From: Coccinella septempunctata
Lineage: Eukaryota; Arthropoda; Insecta; Coleoptera; Coccinellidae
NCBI RefSeq assembly: GCF_907165205.1
Contig: NC_058191.1
Location: 10,666,501-10,730,500 of the forward strand
Reading direction: 5' to 3'
DNA length: 64,000 nt
A program made the position numbers and the translations under genes. The first letter of the stretch is position 1; each line of letters starts with the position of its first letter. This document shows, one piece after another, positions 48,301 to 63,300 of this stretch. The notes under the pieces were generated by a model. It saw nothing but the letters and a program-made list of their open reading frames with translations. It was not told where the DNA came from and did not search any database.

Positions 48301-51300
48301 CCTTTTTATCCTGGAGCTTCGATTGGGATTTTTCCTTTTCCACGCTTTTAGTCGGGGAAACAGATTCTTGGGGCTTCGTAACGGGGAGTTTTTCATGTTG
48401 GGTCGTTGGTATTTCTGGAAGTTTGTTGATATCCCACATCGAGAGAGCGGGTTCTTGTTGCCACTGGGGCGTTGGTATAGTTTGAGGTACCGTGTATTGA
48501 CTGCTTTGCCACAGGGTGTCCAGCTATGAGCAAAATTCAAATAAGAACTAAAATTTATAGCAATGTCTTTTTTTGTCCATTTCTAACTTTTCAATCAATT
48601 AAAAAATTCCCTAACGACTCATTATACATCAGGACAGCCTACAAGAAAGAAATGAGTCAATTTCGCACATACCGAGACATTGGCAGCTTGCTGTTGTTGT
48701 TGTTTCTGCTGGTGTAATTGTTTAAGAAGGCTACTGATTGGATCCTCCGCAGGTTTTGGTACAAGATTATCGACGACGCTATTATGCGTCATCTGTCTTG
48801 GCATATTCAACGAATTCCCCAGACTTGGTCCGATACCTGGCGTCAAGCCGAGGGGATGGGTCCCGAGAACTCCAGGCAGGTTCAGACCGTCCGTCGTCAG
48901 GCCCGGCAACCTGGAAGCCAAGGGATTTGGTATGGCACTTGTGGGAGGCAACCTGTTCTGTAGCTGATGCAGGTTAGAAAGCTGTACCAATCTCGGATCG
49001 AGCGGATTGGGCATAGCCGTCGGTGCCTTATCTGCTAGAGTTGGGTTGGGAAGTTTATTCGCCTGAAAGAACACAATTTACTTCGTCTAACTCGAAATGT
49101 TAAGAAACCAGTAAGGGTTTATAATTTTCAATCATTTACTATTAGAATGGAGCACGAAAACTATCAATAACATTAGTCATTAAGACCCGGGACTGACACG
49201 AAGATGGCGCAGCCAAAGGTATGTTTTTCGGTAGTATCAACTATCTAAGAATACGTTTAAAATTTTCATGAGATTCTATCAAGCCGTTGTCGAGATATCG
49301 AAGATTAGGTTATGTTGCATTCTCTTTTGGCTTAAACCAATGTGTTGATCGAACACATAATGGTGAACTTGAGTCATGTTTCCTATCACGATGCCAACCT
49401 GAGACGAATAAAGGACCTTCTTGAGGAACAACAACTACCCCAAAAATTTTGTCAACCATTGTATACAGTCATTTTTCGCAAACCATGGCCGTACAAGTGT
49501 TCAAGAGACTACATCAGATAGCCGATACTTCAGATTTCCCTTCATACAGGGCCTTTCACAAGCAATTAATGGTGCCCTCAGTAACAACACCCAGTTGGCG
49601 TACTATAATGTAAAAACCACCAATTGCCTGTTTACACGGTTGAAGGATCCTACACTGTTGAACATGTTGTCAAATGTGATATTAATCTTAGAACTGATTG
49701 TTTGGGTTTATGCGCTATATATCATAACATCCTAAATTTATTTTCCCGACACAGAATTTAAATGTGTGTGACTCTATTTTGATTTTAATTGTATCATTTG
49801 TTTCTGTGTGTATGTTTGCTTGTTGGGCTGGGAGCGTCGCGTCATTCGAGTTTATTCGACAATTATCAAAAACTAGTTTTCGTACGCCAGCGTAGCACGC
49901 AAATATTTGTTTATTTTACCATCATATGACATAGCAATACGTTGACTTGTGCGATTATTTATCAAATGAAATTTCAATTTCCACAAAGTTTGAATGAAGG
50001 ATTGACGGACGTTTTTCCACTTCCGATATATTATAATGTTACATTCTTCATTGGTATTGTAGGTATTTATCTATGAGTTTCTTTGTAGAGCTTTGAAGAA
50101 GCAACAATTAATAAATAAATAAATAATGTGCTTTATTTCAGATAAAGTGTACACATGACATTGAACACTTGAAGTGAAACAGGGTCATTTTCTGCTTTTT
50201 AGTCTGTGTTCCATAAAGTCTTCCACACTGTAGGGTTCGATTTCAAGTAGGAGTTTGAAGATGAATTTCTTGAACTGTTGTAGAGTCCATTCTCCTCTCA
50301 GTTTGTGAGCTATCTTATTGTAATAACGAATACATCTGTATTCAGGTCCCTTTTCAGTGAGGCTCAATCTGTGTCTTGGATATTTTAGTGCAGTTGTCCT
50401 CGTATTGTAATTACTTACTGTTTTCTCTTCGAAGTAGTGCTTGTTCTTGAATGTAAATATCAGGCATTCTTGGATGTGTACAGCAGGAGCAGTCAAAAGA
50501 CCATTTCTTCTGAAGACTTCCCTACATGATTCCGTCCTCCTCATCCTCCAGATCATTCTGAAGGCTCTCTTCTGCATTTTCAGCACTCTATGTAGGTTGT
50601 ATGAACTACCATAGAACATGATGCCATACCTAAATTTCGATTCGAACACTGCCTGGTATATTGTTCTTAGTGAGGTTGTGTCCAGATATTTATTGAGGAC
50701 TCCCAAGGTGTAGCAGATGGTACCCAGTTGATTGCAAAGGTTGGAAATGTGCTCTCCCCAGTCAAGGGTTTCCTCAATAGTGAGGCCTAGGAAGCGACAA
50801 GATTTAGTCAGTTCTAATGTGGAGTTAGACAGTGAAATGCTGGTAGGCGCTCGGGAACCGGAATTAGCTGTCCTGAATAAGATGGCACTTGTTTTTTCAG
50901 AATTCATGCACAAACCGTTTGCTTTAAACCACTGGCTAGCACGTTGAGTTTACCATTTCACACAGTTCTGGGAAGGTCTTGGCCAATACAGTGAAGTTTG
51001 TGTCATCTGCATAATTCACTGTCCTAACCATGGTTTCATCGAATATGGTACTTAGGTCATTTAGAAAAATGATGAAAATGATAGGGCCCAATATGCTACC
51101 CTGCGGAACTCCAAGCTCTGTGAGTTCTTCTTCCTAAACTGTTGTTTTTCCATTCTGAGAGATCACCACTCTCTGCCTGCGGTTTGCTAAATATGATTGA
51201 AACCAGTCTAGCTCGTTTCCTTTTATGCCATATGCCGAAAGTTTATGGAGAATAATTAAGGATTCCTGAAATGAACTCAAATACTGCTGTCTGAGTTGAT

Positions 51301-54300
51301 CTACCTCTTACATAACCATGTTGTGTGGGTGAAAGGATCTTTTCTTTTACAAGGTATTCTACTGGTTGAGTGCAGATTGTTAGTTCCAATATTTTGGAAA
51401 ATGTTGTTAGGAGGCTGATGGGTCTATAGCTTTGAGAATCGTTAGGTTCACCCTTCTTGAATATTGGTTTGATCAGTGATTCTTTAAGAACATCTGGAAA
51501 AATACCATATCTTATAGACATATTAATTAGATAAGTTAGAGGGGACGCTATTTGCTCTGCACAATCTTTTACCAGTTTCATTGGGATACCATCACATCCG
51601 TAGCTGTTTTTATTCTTCAACATGGAAATCATTTTCTTGGTCTCTTCTTCAGTCACCGGTCGTAGTTTGAATGTAGAATTTGCTCCTGTTATGTTATGGT
51701 TGCTTTGTGAATATTGGGTTTTTGTTCTGTCTTTTGCCACATGTGAGTAAAAGGTATTGAATAAATTCGCTATTTTTGTTGGATCTCCTGGTATTTCAGT
51801 GTCGGGAGTTGTGATTCCCTTAATTTTCTTGACTGTCTTCCAAAGGGTTTTGCTTTTGTTATCTGATTCCAGTATTTCCCGTTTATAGTTCTCGGATTTT
51901 TCCTGTCTAAGAATGCTGTCATACTCTTTTTTTGTTTCTTTATAGGATTCCTTAAATGCAGGATTGTACAGCTTACATGTGTGCAAGATATCCAGTCTAG
52001 TCTTGCAGTTTTTCAGCCTCTCACTTCTTGGTTTGGGTTGTTTTCGGGAAGATGTCCGGATTTCCTTGATTGGACAAGAAAAGTTTAATTCTGTCTTGAA
52101 GACGTTCACAAACCGCGCCCACAAAGTACTGACTAAGTTGCGAAACGTCGCTTAAAGGAATGAATTAACGTCTCTCATTTAAACTTATTCCACTCTCAAG
52201 ACAATTTATCCATATCATTAAAAATATCTAGTAGTCCAATCAAATTAAGGTTAATACTCAGTATGAGAGATAATGAGATGGAAACTTGTATACACCTCCA
52301 TTTTGAAGTTTTAAAAGTTGTTTCAAAAGTCTCTAAAATCTCGTGTCTGCGTTGTATTCAAGGTCTAAGTCAAAAAATTAGTTTTTTCGGCTATTATTTC
52401 GGTTTCTATGGCTCCACTGATGTTAACAAATAATGTCATAGTTGTAGAGCATAAAATTCGCGAAAAATTTTGTCTAAGACCTACTTTGATAAGGTCAACC
52501 ATTTGTAAACAAGAGGGCAGAAAGCGTGCAAAAATTCATTGTGTAGAACCCAACCTCTTTATTTGGGATTTATTCACTTAAGATCAACTTTAATTCATTA
52601 ATATAAAATTGGGATAACTATTAGAGCGTACTGATTTATCAAGATTTATCTAAAATAAACGAACGGTACAGGTAGAGCGACTGATATTATGTGCTATGTT
52701 GTTTATATGTTATTTGAGTCTTATAAGAAAGACTTGCTTATTGGGCAATAAAGGAAGTCTGGGTACTATCTTCAATTTTGAATAATTCTCGCATCTTCGT
52801 TGAGATGATTCAATATTTTGAATATTTTTTTTTTTTTAATAAAATACATATTATTTATTGTATATTAAAACTAACCACAGTTTTAGTATGTAGAGTTCAG
52901 TTCATTATTTACAAATTACAAGACGATCTTAAAAAAACTATTCCTACTATTCCGAGCGAAAAAATGGTAATGCGATTGGTCAGATTTTTTGCCGAACGGT
53001 CCAGAGGTGTAGTCCCCTTCATCTGGATGTCATAAACGAAAGACACAAGAGCAATCCGAACAATCCGAGGTAATTGCCGAACGCGGTTAATTTGTCATTC
53101 AGAGATTAGTGTTATTTGATGTTACTTCACTACTGCTAAGGGAAATATTGGGTTTTCAGCTGAAAACAGAATATCCTCCTTAACAATATGTCTTTCAGTT
53201 AATGAGTTTCTAATCACACAAAAATGTATTATTAAAAGAATACATGTGTCACATGTTGTTGAATACAATGTATTACACAGGGATGCACGGTTGACCTTGC
53301 ATTAGTATGTACTGTTAAGGGCTATCTCAAAAACGGTTGACCGTATGAAAAAAGGGCTGAGATGAAATTTGTCGCAAATTTCAAGCTCTACAACTTTGAT
53401 AACTATAACTATAGGTATCGATAACTGGACTGTAGGTATCGTACAATTCACTTCAACCAAGCCTTCCCGGATATAGATTCAAACGAGGTTTTCTCCCTAT
53501 TTTGCGATGCAGAATATACCATTGAATTTTTTTAACCTAATTTCCGTACAGCCTGTATATGAAGGTCGTATCTTTTTTTTTTTAATACACATCACCAAGC
53601 TGATACCCTCAAATACACATCATGATTATTTTCCAGGGATATGGTTGACTATCGATGATAAAAAATGGCCATGTTCTGTGGATTACCGTAGTTGATCCAA
53701 TTTTCTCCAGATTATAGGATGAGAAAAACTCATTGTTTTATCCTTGGCCAGCCTATTGCACAGGTGGAAAATCGGCGTTCAACATAGCTCGACTTCAGTT
53801 CATAGGAAATCCAAGTTCCCTTTTTTTGAAAGATTCCCAACATTTTAAAACGATATGATATTTCTTCTTGAGGCACTTATAATGTAAGTGAAGTTCTTGC
53901 GTTTGATAATCGACTGTTGCCGGATGTTATTTGATTTTCTGATTAAATTTCATCAAGTTTCCCACACAACTATAACGAAAAAAAGGCGGACTCCTTTACA
54001 GTGATCAATTCCAAAGATTCGTAAATCAAATTTTGCAGATTTTATTTGGGCGTGAAAAAAAAAACACGAAATAATCGCGATATCTCTGACATACGGCTTG
54101 CATCAATCTCAATATATGTACTTACTTGTTGCATTTGATTTATCATGTGCATTAATGGATTTGATGTATTTGATTGATGAATGTATGGGAGTTCCTGGGA
54201 CACCTGAAATGAAAAGAAATCACACTTATCCAAATCGAGAAGATTTATTATTGCAAATGTAGGTACTTATCATATTTATTAACGGACAAATTTAAAAAAA

Positions 54301-57300
54301 TAGTATCGTCGATTATCGTGAATTAATTGGAAAACGACAATAATAATATACAGGAAGAGTGAAAAGTAACGCAGATACCACTCTAAATTGTGATACTTTT
54401 CATGAACAATTGAAAAATTGATAGTGATGAGGGCTATTGTATTTATTAACTTACTTGGGGGTGCATGATCAGTCTTTGAGCTGCAACTTCTTGCTGTTGC
54501 TGGAGAGTTAAAGTGTTCCAGGGTTCTGGGATGGCAGGCCTGGTTTGGGCCTGCCTGAGAGCCATTAGATACTGATATTGTAGAAGTTCCGGTTCGGGCA
54601 GAGTGGTGGGGTCAGGTTTCAAGGGCGCGAAACGTTTAGTGCCCAAAAACGGATTCGCTCCATCGCACAGAGCCACGAGTTCACCAAGTAGATAGAACAA
54701 TTCGTCACAAGGTCGCCTGACCTTAAGCTGACTATTGAAGTAACCCGCCTAAAAAAATTAGGAACTAATTAGGGTGCATATTGTGCGGGAATGATTTTTG
54801 GAAGTTTTCTTCCCAATATTTCAAGTAAATATATTCTATATAATTTTACATGTTAAAAAAATTAATTGGTAGAAGCCTTTTCCTTTGTTCCCGTTCTTCC
54901 AAGCTCGGTTGTTCTTTCCTTTGAGCTTGGCAAAGACTGACAAGTCACGGATCGCTTCGAAGCCTGCGACTAACGAGGAACGTCGTAAAATTTTATGGTC
55001 GTTGCTGTTGCTGCTTGCCAGTGTGGCCAGTCCATGCACCAGTATCAGTTGTTTCCTTAAAAGGGCCAAGAGTTTTTCAAACTCGGACCTAAGGCCCGTT
55101 TTTGTCGAGACGACTATTACTGCTATCGATCAACGACGATCGTACTCTGGCATTTGGTCATACTGGTAGGTTAACAGACCTTCCACAGTATACAGTGCAT
55201 GATGTCTGGCTTGAAGCCCCATCCTTCACCAAGAACCTCCGAGTAGACCAAAAGATCGCATCGACCCTATTTGTTCCACTGTAGTTTGCGATCCAATATC
55301 ACAACAAAATATCGAACTTGCTCGCATAGTGTGAGCTGAATTCAAAAAAACTGAGGGAAGATGACTTGATAACTATATTATAATATTTCATTCCTGCATC
55401 CCGTTACCGGGAATAAATCTAGAAAAAGACAAAAAAAATAGTGCTTATAATTTCTTAGGGCTAATTGCGACTGTGTACCCTCCTGTGACTGAAGAGACCC
55501 AACCGTGACCTACATATCCTTCCACACTCCGGGCATGAATGGTCACCAACAGTGGTACCACGATCGATCGACAATCTATCGACAACTTATCGATGTCGAA
55601 TTCGATGAGGCGTTGTCGGCAATCTAATTACACCCGACAGTTTTCGTGTTAACAAGATGTTCATACAGAGAATACTGATCATATTTGGTACAAATTTTCA
55701 TCTATTCGACTTAAAGGTAAGGCAGGAAAAAAGGGGAAAAACGGGATTATTGTCGAGTCGTGCGCTTGTAGTGAGCTTGTGGTACGTGGGCTGATCTGGC
55801 CGCCACTGTATCCTTCTCGAGTCTCCATTATAAGGATTACCGGCCACCGAATGCGAAGTTGAGCGAAGCTAAGCGTTTTCAATGCTAAATGACAAGCTAC
55901 GTCAGTCGATTCGTAGCTTGTCACTTATATTAGCATTGAAAACGCTAAGCTTCGCTCAACTTCGCATTCGGTGGTCGGTCACCCTAACTGTGTACCAAAG
56001 ACCTCGACTGTGACCTGTATAACGCTAGTTGTTCCCAGTTATGATTGGCATTAACTGATTTTAGGGATTGATGTAGTGTATCCTTAAACCGCTTATACCG
56101 ACCTCCTAGTTTCCGGGCTCCCTCTGTGAATTCGCCATTCAGAGCTATTTTGGGGAGTCTTGTGTCTTGCATCCTCAGAATGTGCCCGGTCCATCTGAGT
56201 CGGGCCCTTGTTACTTGAGTCTTAATTGTTGTACAACTCGCGCGTTGCAAGACTTCTGTATTCGAAACTTTGTGGAACCATCTGATGTGCATTATTTGTC
56301 TTAGATGACGTTGTTGCGTTTGTTCTAGTTGTCTAATATGTCGTCTGTTGGGCATCCACCTTTCGCTTTCGTAAAGAAGCGTTGGGAGGACCACTGCTTT
56401 GTACAACAGCTGATTTGGTCTTCAGATTGAGGTCGTGATTTCGAAACACTCTGTCCTTAAGCTTCCAGAATGCTCGTGATGCCGAATTGATACGGTTGTG
56501 TATTTCCGTGTCTAGATTAGCCCCAGTATTTATGAAGCTTCCCAAGCATTTGAACTGCTCGATCTGTTATAGAGTTTTATTCTCCAGGCTGATATCTGTT
56601 TGAAGGCTTTCTGGCGGACTTACCAGGATTTTGGTTTTGTCGATATTGAGTCTAAGGCCTTGAGCTTCGTATATATGTTTATAGGTGTCCAACATTATTT
56701 TTAGATCCTCTGAGCTGCTAGCGATAAGTTCTCAGTCGTCTGCATTGAAGTTGTACGAGCTCTGATGCTGAGGTGTCAGGGCTTCAGATGTAATATTCAG
56801 AACTCAAAAAAGGGCCATAAGAATTATCAACAAACTTAGCTATAGAGCATCCTGCAGAGGTTTTTTTAGAAGCAGTGGTTTGTTAACTTTTGCTGCAGTA
56901 TATATTGAGGAATGTCTCATGTTTCTTTTCAAGAACCGAGAATACTTCAGAGAAAATTTACCATCTCATGCTTACAATAGTAGAAGCTGCAATTTTGTGT
57001 ACCCCATTCATAGACTGACAGTTACAGAGAAAGGAGCCAAGTATGCTTGTATGAAGCTTTTTAATAGATTACCTCTACATTTCAAGCAAATGGACAGCAA
57101 ATATGTTTTCAGGAGAGAATTACACAAACTGTTAATTGAGCTGGAGCCTTACACTGTGCTAGAGTACCTAAATGCTTCTTTGTAATTTTGCTGAGTAAAG
57201 TTTCTATATTTTTGTTTTTGACATTATTTCGTTCTGATGATACATAAGTATATGTGTATACATGTATTGGATTCTCGAAATAAACATTACTACTACTACT

Positions 57301-60300
57301 ACTACTACTACTGATGCGCTTCAGGTTAATTAGGCCTCCATCAAATCTGAATCTTATTCCAACACCTCTTACAGGCATACTCATGTCAGCAATCAGCAAC
57401 TATTAAAACAGCTATGACGAAAATATTGAACAGTAAAGGCGGCAACACGCAACCTTGTTTTATTCCAGAGTTTGTTGAGAAATGGTCGGTTGTAGAGCCA
57501 TTATGCTGCATTCTAGCGGTGTTGTTGGTATGGAGGCTCTTGCGCACTGCTAAGAATCTTTCGGGTACTCCAAGGCGTCCCATGCTTTTCCATAGCGCTC
57601 TCTGATTCACAGAGTCGAAGGCCTTACTTAAATCGCTGTATACTGTATAGTTCCTTGATTCTTGATTGTTGTTCACGGGCCTTCTCTTGCAGCTGTCGCA
57701 GTGTAAAAATTAGGTTCACCTTACCTCGATTTGGTCGAAAGCCGCACTGGGATTCAGGTAATAGCTTTTCTAAGAGTGGAATCAGACGATTAGCCATAAT
57801 CTTCGAAAGAATTTAACCGGCCACACTAAGCAACGATATGCCCCTGTAATTGTTGCAATTTGACGTATCGCCTTTGTTCTTATAGAGATTGATAACTAAA
57901 GCGTCTCTGAAGTCTTGTGGCACATCTCCTTGTTCCCAGATCTTGCGGAATAGTGTGAAGACAATGTCTTCACCAAGGACTTTGAAAATCTTCGCTGGAA
58001 CGCTGTCTATTATGATTTCCGACATTGATAATGACATCAAGCGATGTCATCGGACTATAAGCGGGGAGCTGGTCTAAAATGGATAAATCCGAGTCGTAAT
58101 TTTGATTCAAGACCTGTGAGTGCTCCTTCCATTTTTCGAGGATTTTTCTATCCTCAGTTAGGATAGCTCTATGAGCATCTTTTATAGGAAAGTTAGCTTT
58201 TCTGCTTGGACCATAAACATAAACATTGTAGTCATGGTTATCGGCGTAAGCTTATATTTCCCTAGCTTTTTCTTTCCACCAGATATCTTTAATTTTTTTT
58301 ATTTCTTGACGGACCTCGCGTTTTATGTTTATAAGACTTTTTGGGGCTGCAACATCCCCAGGCTTGTTAATTGCTGTTTTCATCGCTTTGTTTTTGGCTC
58401 CAAAAGGTGTGCGATATGAGTTTAGCTATCGGCGAACCAGTTTGGGGATTTTCGGGAGCGTTCTGTGCCCAGTATTTTTTCGCTGTATTTGAAAGAGATG
58501 ATTCGAAGCGGAGCCAATGACTCTCAATGTCGTCGTTATAATCCGATGGTGTTAGGCTATCTTTGACGGCAGCTGTGAATCTTTCTTTAGTAGAAGGGTT
58601 TTTTACTTTGAAGATTTGAAGGCGCTTTCTTAGTAACTTTGGCTTGCGTTGGTATTTTGGGAGCATTGAAATCTTCATTCTCGAGATTACCAGCCTATGA
58701 TCTGCTCTGGGTTTAGTGACCAACACCTCTTTGAGATCTTTTCTTCTCACGATTACATAGTCGAGAGTATGCCAATATCCTAAGCGCTGGTGGCGCCAGG
58801 TCCCTCTTGAATTGGGTCTCGTAATAAAATAGGTGTTCGTTATACACAGATTGTGTTCTGCACAAAAAGCCAGCAGACGTTCTCCGTTCTGTGCCGTTTT
58901 TCCCTATTATTCCTGGCCACAGTTCTGAGTCTTGACATCTACCCACTCTGGCGTTGAAGTCTCCAAGGACAAAAGACAAAAGCACATTTTTCACTTGAAA
59001 TGGTGGAACATGAAATATTCAAATATACAGGGTGTCCCAAAACTAATGAAACAAACGTCACACCACGATAGAGTAGATCAAATACTATCGAATGACACCA
59101 ACATTAGTTGAGCGAAAATGTACCGTTTCTGAAAAACCTAACCTAAAGTTGCCGATTTTCGAACTATTTTTTCAATCACAAGGCCAATTTGTGATTAAGG
59201 ATAGCGTTTTTCTCCACATTATCACCCCTATAGAGGAGGTTTATTCTGAGTAATAAAAATCATGTAGAAAAAACAATTGTTTTGATTTACATTTCCCAGG
59301 TGACCATATCTCATAACAGTTATGAAGCAGAAATGTATCCCGCGCTCCTTGTTTTATAACAGATATATCACACTAAGAGTACAAATACAGAACGCTTATG
59401 TAGCAGCTATGCTCCTATGTCCGCCTCAAACAAGGAACACATCTCCTTTCTGAAAGGAGCATAAATAGTTCAAACATTGATCATGCAAATATTTGTTTCA
59501 TGGGAGATCTATATATATTACCTTCATGTGTTATGTTTATTATGTTTCATTTGTTATTAAAAACGCTTTCAACAAAAAGATGAAAAATTATGGAAATTAA
59601 TATAAACTATTGCAATAATAATGAACTCGAATTTTGATTTTTCAAATAGTGTGTGTTTATCAATCATTCTTGAAAATAAAATTAAAAAAAATCTCACATC
59701 AGTTCGGTGAGGTATGTGAACGAATGAACTAATGTTCAAAAACAATATATTTTCATAAATTTCAGATTACCAAATAAGTGCACACGTTAATAAAACTAGA
59801 AAGAATAAATTACATCATGCAAACTGCTGGGTTCATGATTATTGTTCTCCAAGAAAGATTAGGACATGCTTTTCTGGTCTTTGCACTTTCCTGCATTCCA
59901 TAAAAAGAATAATCAACAGTTCGTTAATCTTTTGGCTTAGGTCAAAAAGTTTTTAGAAGAATTTTTTCCATGTTATGCGTTATGAAAAAGATAAGAATAC
60001 TATATGCATATTTCATATCTTTCTGAAGAAAAAATTTTCAATATAGGTATGTGATTTATTCATTTATTTCTACAAATGAGGTACATGCAACACGTGAGAA
60101 AATAACCTATATCGAAATTTACATCAAACAGGCATTATTTATTCAAATATAATCTTTATATGCTGGATATAATAAAACCATAGCCTATTATGTTTTATAG
60201 GACTGCTATGAAAATACGAGAAATGATTTATTGACCTACAGTTCGATATCCACAGCACTTTCTTTTCAGTAATTCACCATTTCACTGGAAAATCACTATG

Positions 60301-63300
60301 ACACACAAATAACTTATCAAACGTTCAATATCTGCACTTCACTTTCAGTAATCCACTATTCAACAGACAAAACGTCTAAATAATAATAAATAAATATCGA
60401 AACGACAGCAGTATCAATAGCATTTCTCACAATCCTCCATATTTGTTTACGTTTTACAGCGCCCTCGAAGGTAGTTAAAACGCTTATGGTGTCATGCTCT
60501 GTCGATCATCTCAAAATGATACATGGCAAATAAAGAACAATGTTACAAATATGTTACGTGGATATCTTGGAGCGGGTACATGAAATTCACAAAATGTGGA
60601 TATAATTTAAATACAGCACAGGTACATCCCAAATATCGTATCAGACACGTAATGGTTACAGAAAAATAACACATAACAAAGTTCACCATTCGATCTCCCG
60701 AGAAAACATAACAGATATGTTACTGGTCACCTGGGTTACTTAGGTTATAGATTAACTACTTGAAATAATTTCAATTAGGGGAGATAAAACAATAATTTTA
60801 GTTCAATATAATTTAAAATCGATATCCTTTTTCACATACTGGACCTGTGATTAAGAAAAATACTTCGAAAATGGGCAACTTTAGGTATTTTAATAAAATT
60901 CTGATTTGGAAACGGTACATTTTCGTTGAACTAATGTTGGTGTCATTCGACAATTATCGAATGAATTCTTGCGTGAGGAAATGGCACTTTGCGCACATGT
61001 TAGAAACAAAATTTTTCCTACGAGCGTTTAAACCTTTTTATGGTATTATGGAAGATGGAAGATTATCATGCGTCAAAGTCGACAGACGCACAATATTCAA
61101 CATTTACCCTTAAACAAGATACGCTAAAAAATTAGTTGTTTTTTTGTTTCTAGCTAAAATAGATAGAATAGAAAAAGTCTGGTTGTACAGTTCAAATTTG
61201 AATTCAGCTCATTTTTGACACTTCCGTTCAATTTTGTAAGATTAAAGGTGAACTCGAACTCAGCCTTTTTTTTAACTGTACAGGCTGGGCAAAATTGGTG
61301 ATATCCGAACTACAACTTTTTAACCCAACGAGATAGAGGAAAATCAATGTACCATTCATGTCGTTTTTTTTTCGAGAAACTAATAATGCCATCAACTGCA
61401 TTCCTCTATCTTCTTTTGTTTTCGAGTTATAGGCCAAAATTGAAATTTAAGCGATTTCAACTTTGATCATTATCTCCGTTCCTAGGATATTGAAATAAAA
61501 ACATTATACAGACACTTTTTTGATAGCAATCCAGTGGCGTACTATGATTTTTCCCAACAGGTATATTTGTTGAGCTACAACATGAAGTTGTGTTTTTTCT
61601 CATGGAAAGAGTCATTGAAAATGACCTAGAAAGAATCGCCATTTTTTTTTCGTTTCAGAAATATATCATACATCTATATCGCCCTCAGATTCGTTCAGAT
61701 ATTATGAAAAATACAGTTTGTATTTATGTTCAATTTAAAATGAAGAGTAATCAAATCTCGTAATTTTAGAATATTTCCACAATTCCGCCAATAATGACTT
61801 CGAATTCTAATAACTGACAGTTGTTCTAAACCGAGATCAAACCATGGAGGATTGAGTCAAGTATTCAAAAGCTAAATAATAATTAAACCATGCGTAGAGA
61901 AATATTATTGTGTGATTCAGTCTACTTTACTCAATCATTTGAAATTCACATATAAACTATATTTTCATAATATCATAATAATATAAAAAGTGTATGTATA
62001 ATGTTTTTATTTCAACATCCTAGCTCAAACAGGAACGGAGATAATGATCAAAGATGAAATCGCCCAAATTTCTATTTGGCCTATAACTCGAAAACAAAAG
62101 AAGATAGAGGAATGCAGTTGATGGCATTATTAGTTTCTCGAAAAAAGACGACATGAATGGTACATTCATTTTCCTCTATCTCGTTGGGTTAGAAAGTTGT
62201 AGTTCAGGTATCACCAATTTTGCCCACCCTGTACAACCAGGCCATAAAGGTGGAACGGTTTCTCACATAGCATATTTAATTTTAACTTTATTCACGTCGT
62301 GCCGTTGGAAAACAAAATAATTTAGTTCAACGCCGGCCGCGCGAAAATGAAACATTACCGAACCGTCATTGTTTACAATGGCTAATTTTGTGAAAAATTC
62401 ATACGAATTTAATTGGTGAGTATTGGAACTAACATTGATTTATTTTATACTGGTTTTTTAAGACCTTTACTGTCAGTAGGTCGAATGAATCGGAAAGAAC
62501 CATTTCATAAAAAATCGTCCAAGTTACTCAAGAGAAACCGAACTGGTCAATATTCCAAATAAAAAGATATGGTCAAAATAAGAACAACCTGGAATAGTTG
62601 GCTTGGAAAATTTCAGTCATCATTGATGGAAAGATTGCAAAGTGATCAGTTTTTGGTGCCTCAACTCTGAATACTAAAGCACAGCAACTAGTAGTAACAA
62701 TGTGGGAAAAAATGTTTACTGACCTTATACCACTCTGCCATTTCTGCACTTGAAAAGGGCCCCTGCATCTGCCCCTGCGGATCTTGATAGAACCACTGAT
62801 CTTGGATTGGGGGCCCCAAATTTGGAGGAGGCTGAATGTTAGAGGAATTGCTCGGTTCCGCAGTTTTCGCCATTTGCGCCTTGGGAGAATCGTCATCAAC
62901 CAGTTTTATTATGCTGTCCTCCTGTATTTTGAAATCATCTTCCACTCTAGAATCCCTAAATCAAGAATTTGATGAAATTTTAAAAGATAAATCTTTCCCA
63001 CGAACTCACTTGTTATTGGGGGCCGAATTTGCTTCTCTGGAATTTTCGTTACTTCCTAGTGTTTTTTGCTTGTTTGGTATTTCTTTCATTTTTTCCCTCC
63101 TTTGTTCCTGTTCTTCTTCGCTCTTGTGTTTGGGTGATTGTGCTCGTTTGTCGGGTTCTGATACTTTCTTGATTTCCGCCTTAACACCTTTTTCCAAACC
63201 CTTATCCTGAATGTGATTGGAATTATGGATATACTTGGTTCTGGAAATTTTATTATTTTCGCTTACCTTCATAATACAATTATTATCTTGTTGGGTTTTT

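Larger units (their letters stand above)
55984..58994 (-). mobile_element. Non-LTR retrotransposon (endonuclease plus reverse transcriptase), decayed
   Basis: In minus order it shows the end of an APE-type endonuclease (LSFVLGDFNARVGRCQDSEL, KPRADHRLVISRM), the RT approach (DFRDALVINLYKNKGDTSNC, NYRGISLLSVAG), the RT core (YSDLSKAFDSVNQRALWKSM, GIKQGCVLPPLLFN), a broken NADD site near 56740, and the C-terminal domain (YKAVVLPTLLYESERW, RRHIRQLEQTQQRHLR, RLRWTGHILRMQDTRLPKIA). Several frameshifts break the frame, and another LINE tail is inserted at 56769-57310. The sequence resembles the abundant RTE/CR1-like insect elements. The clade is not determined. Confidence 0.85.

Noticed and set aside
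47961..48485. Plus-strand frame of 174 codons rich in Ser and Phe
   Set aside because: It is the antisense shadow of the Lys/Glu-rich coiled-coil exon of GIGYF (47994-48523).
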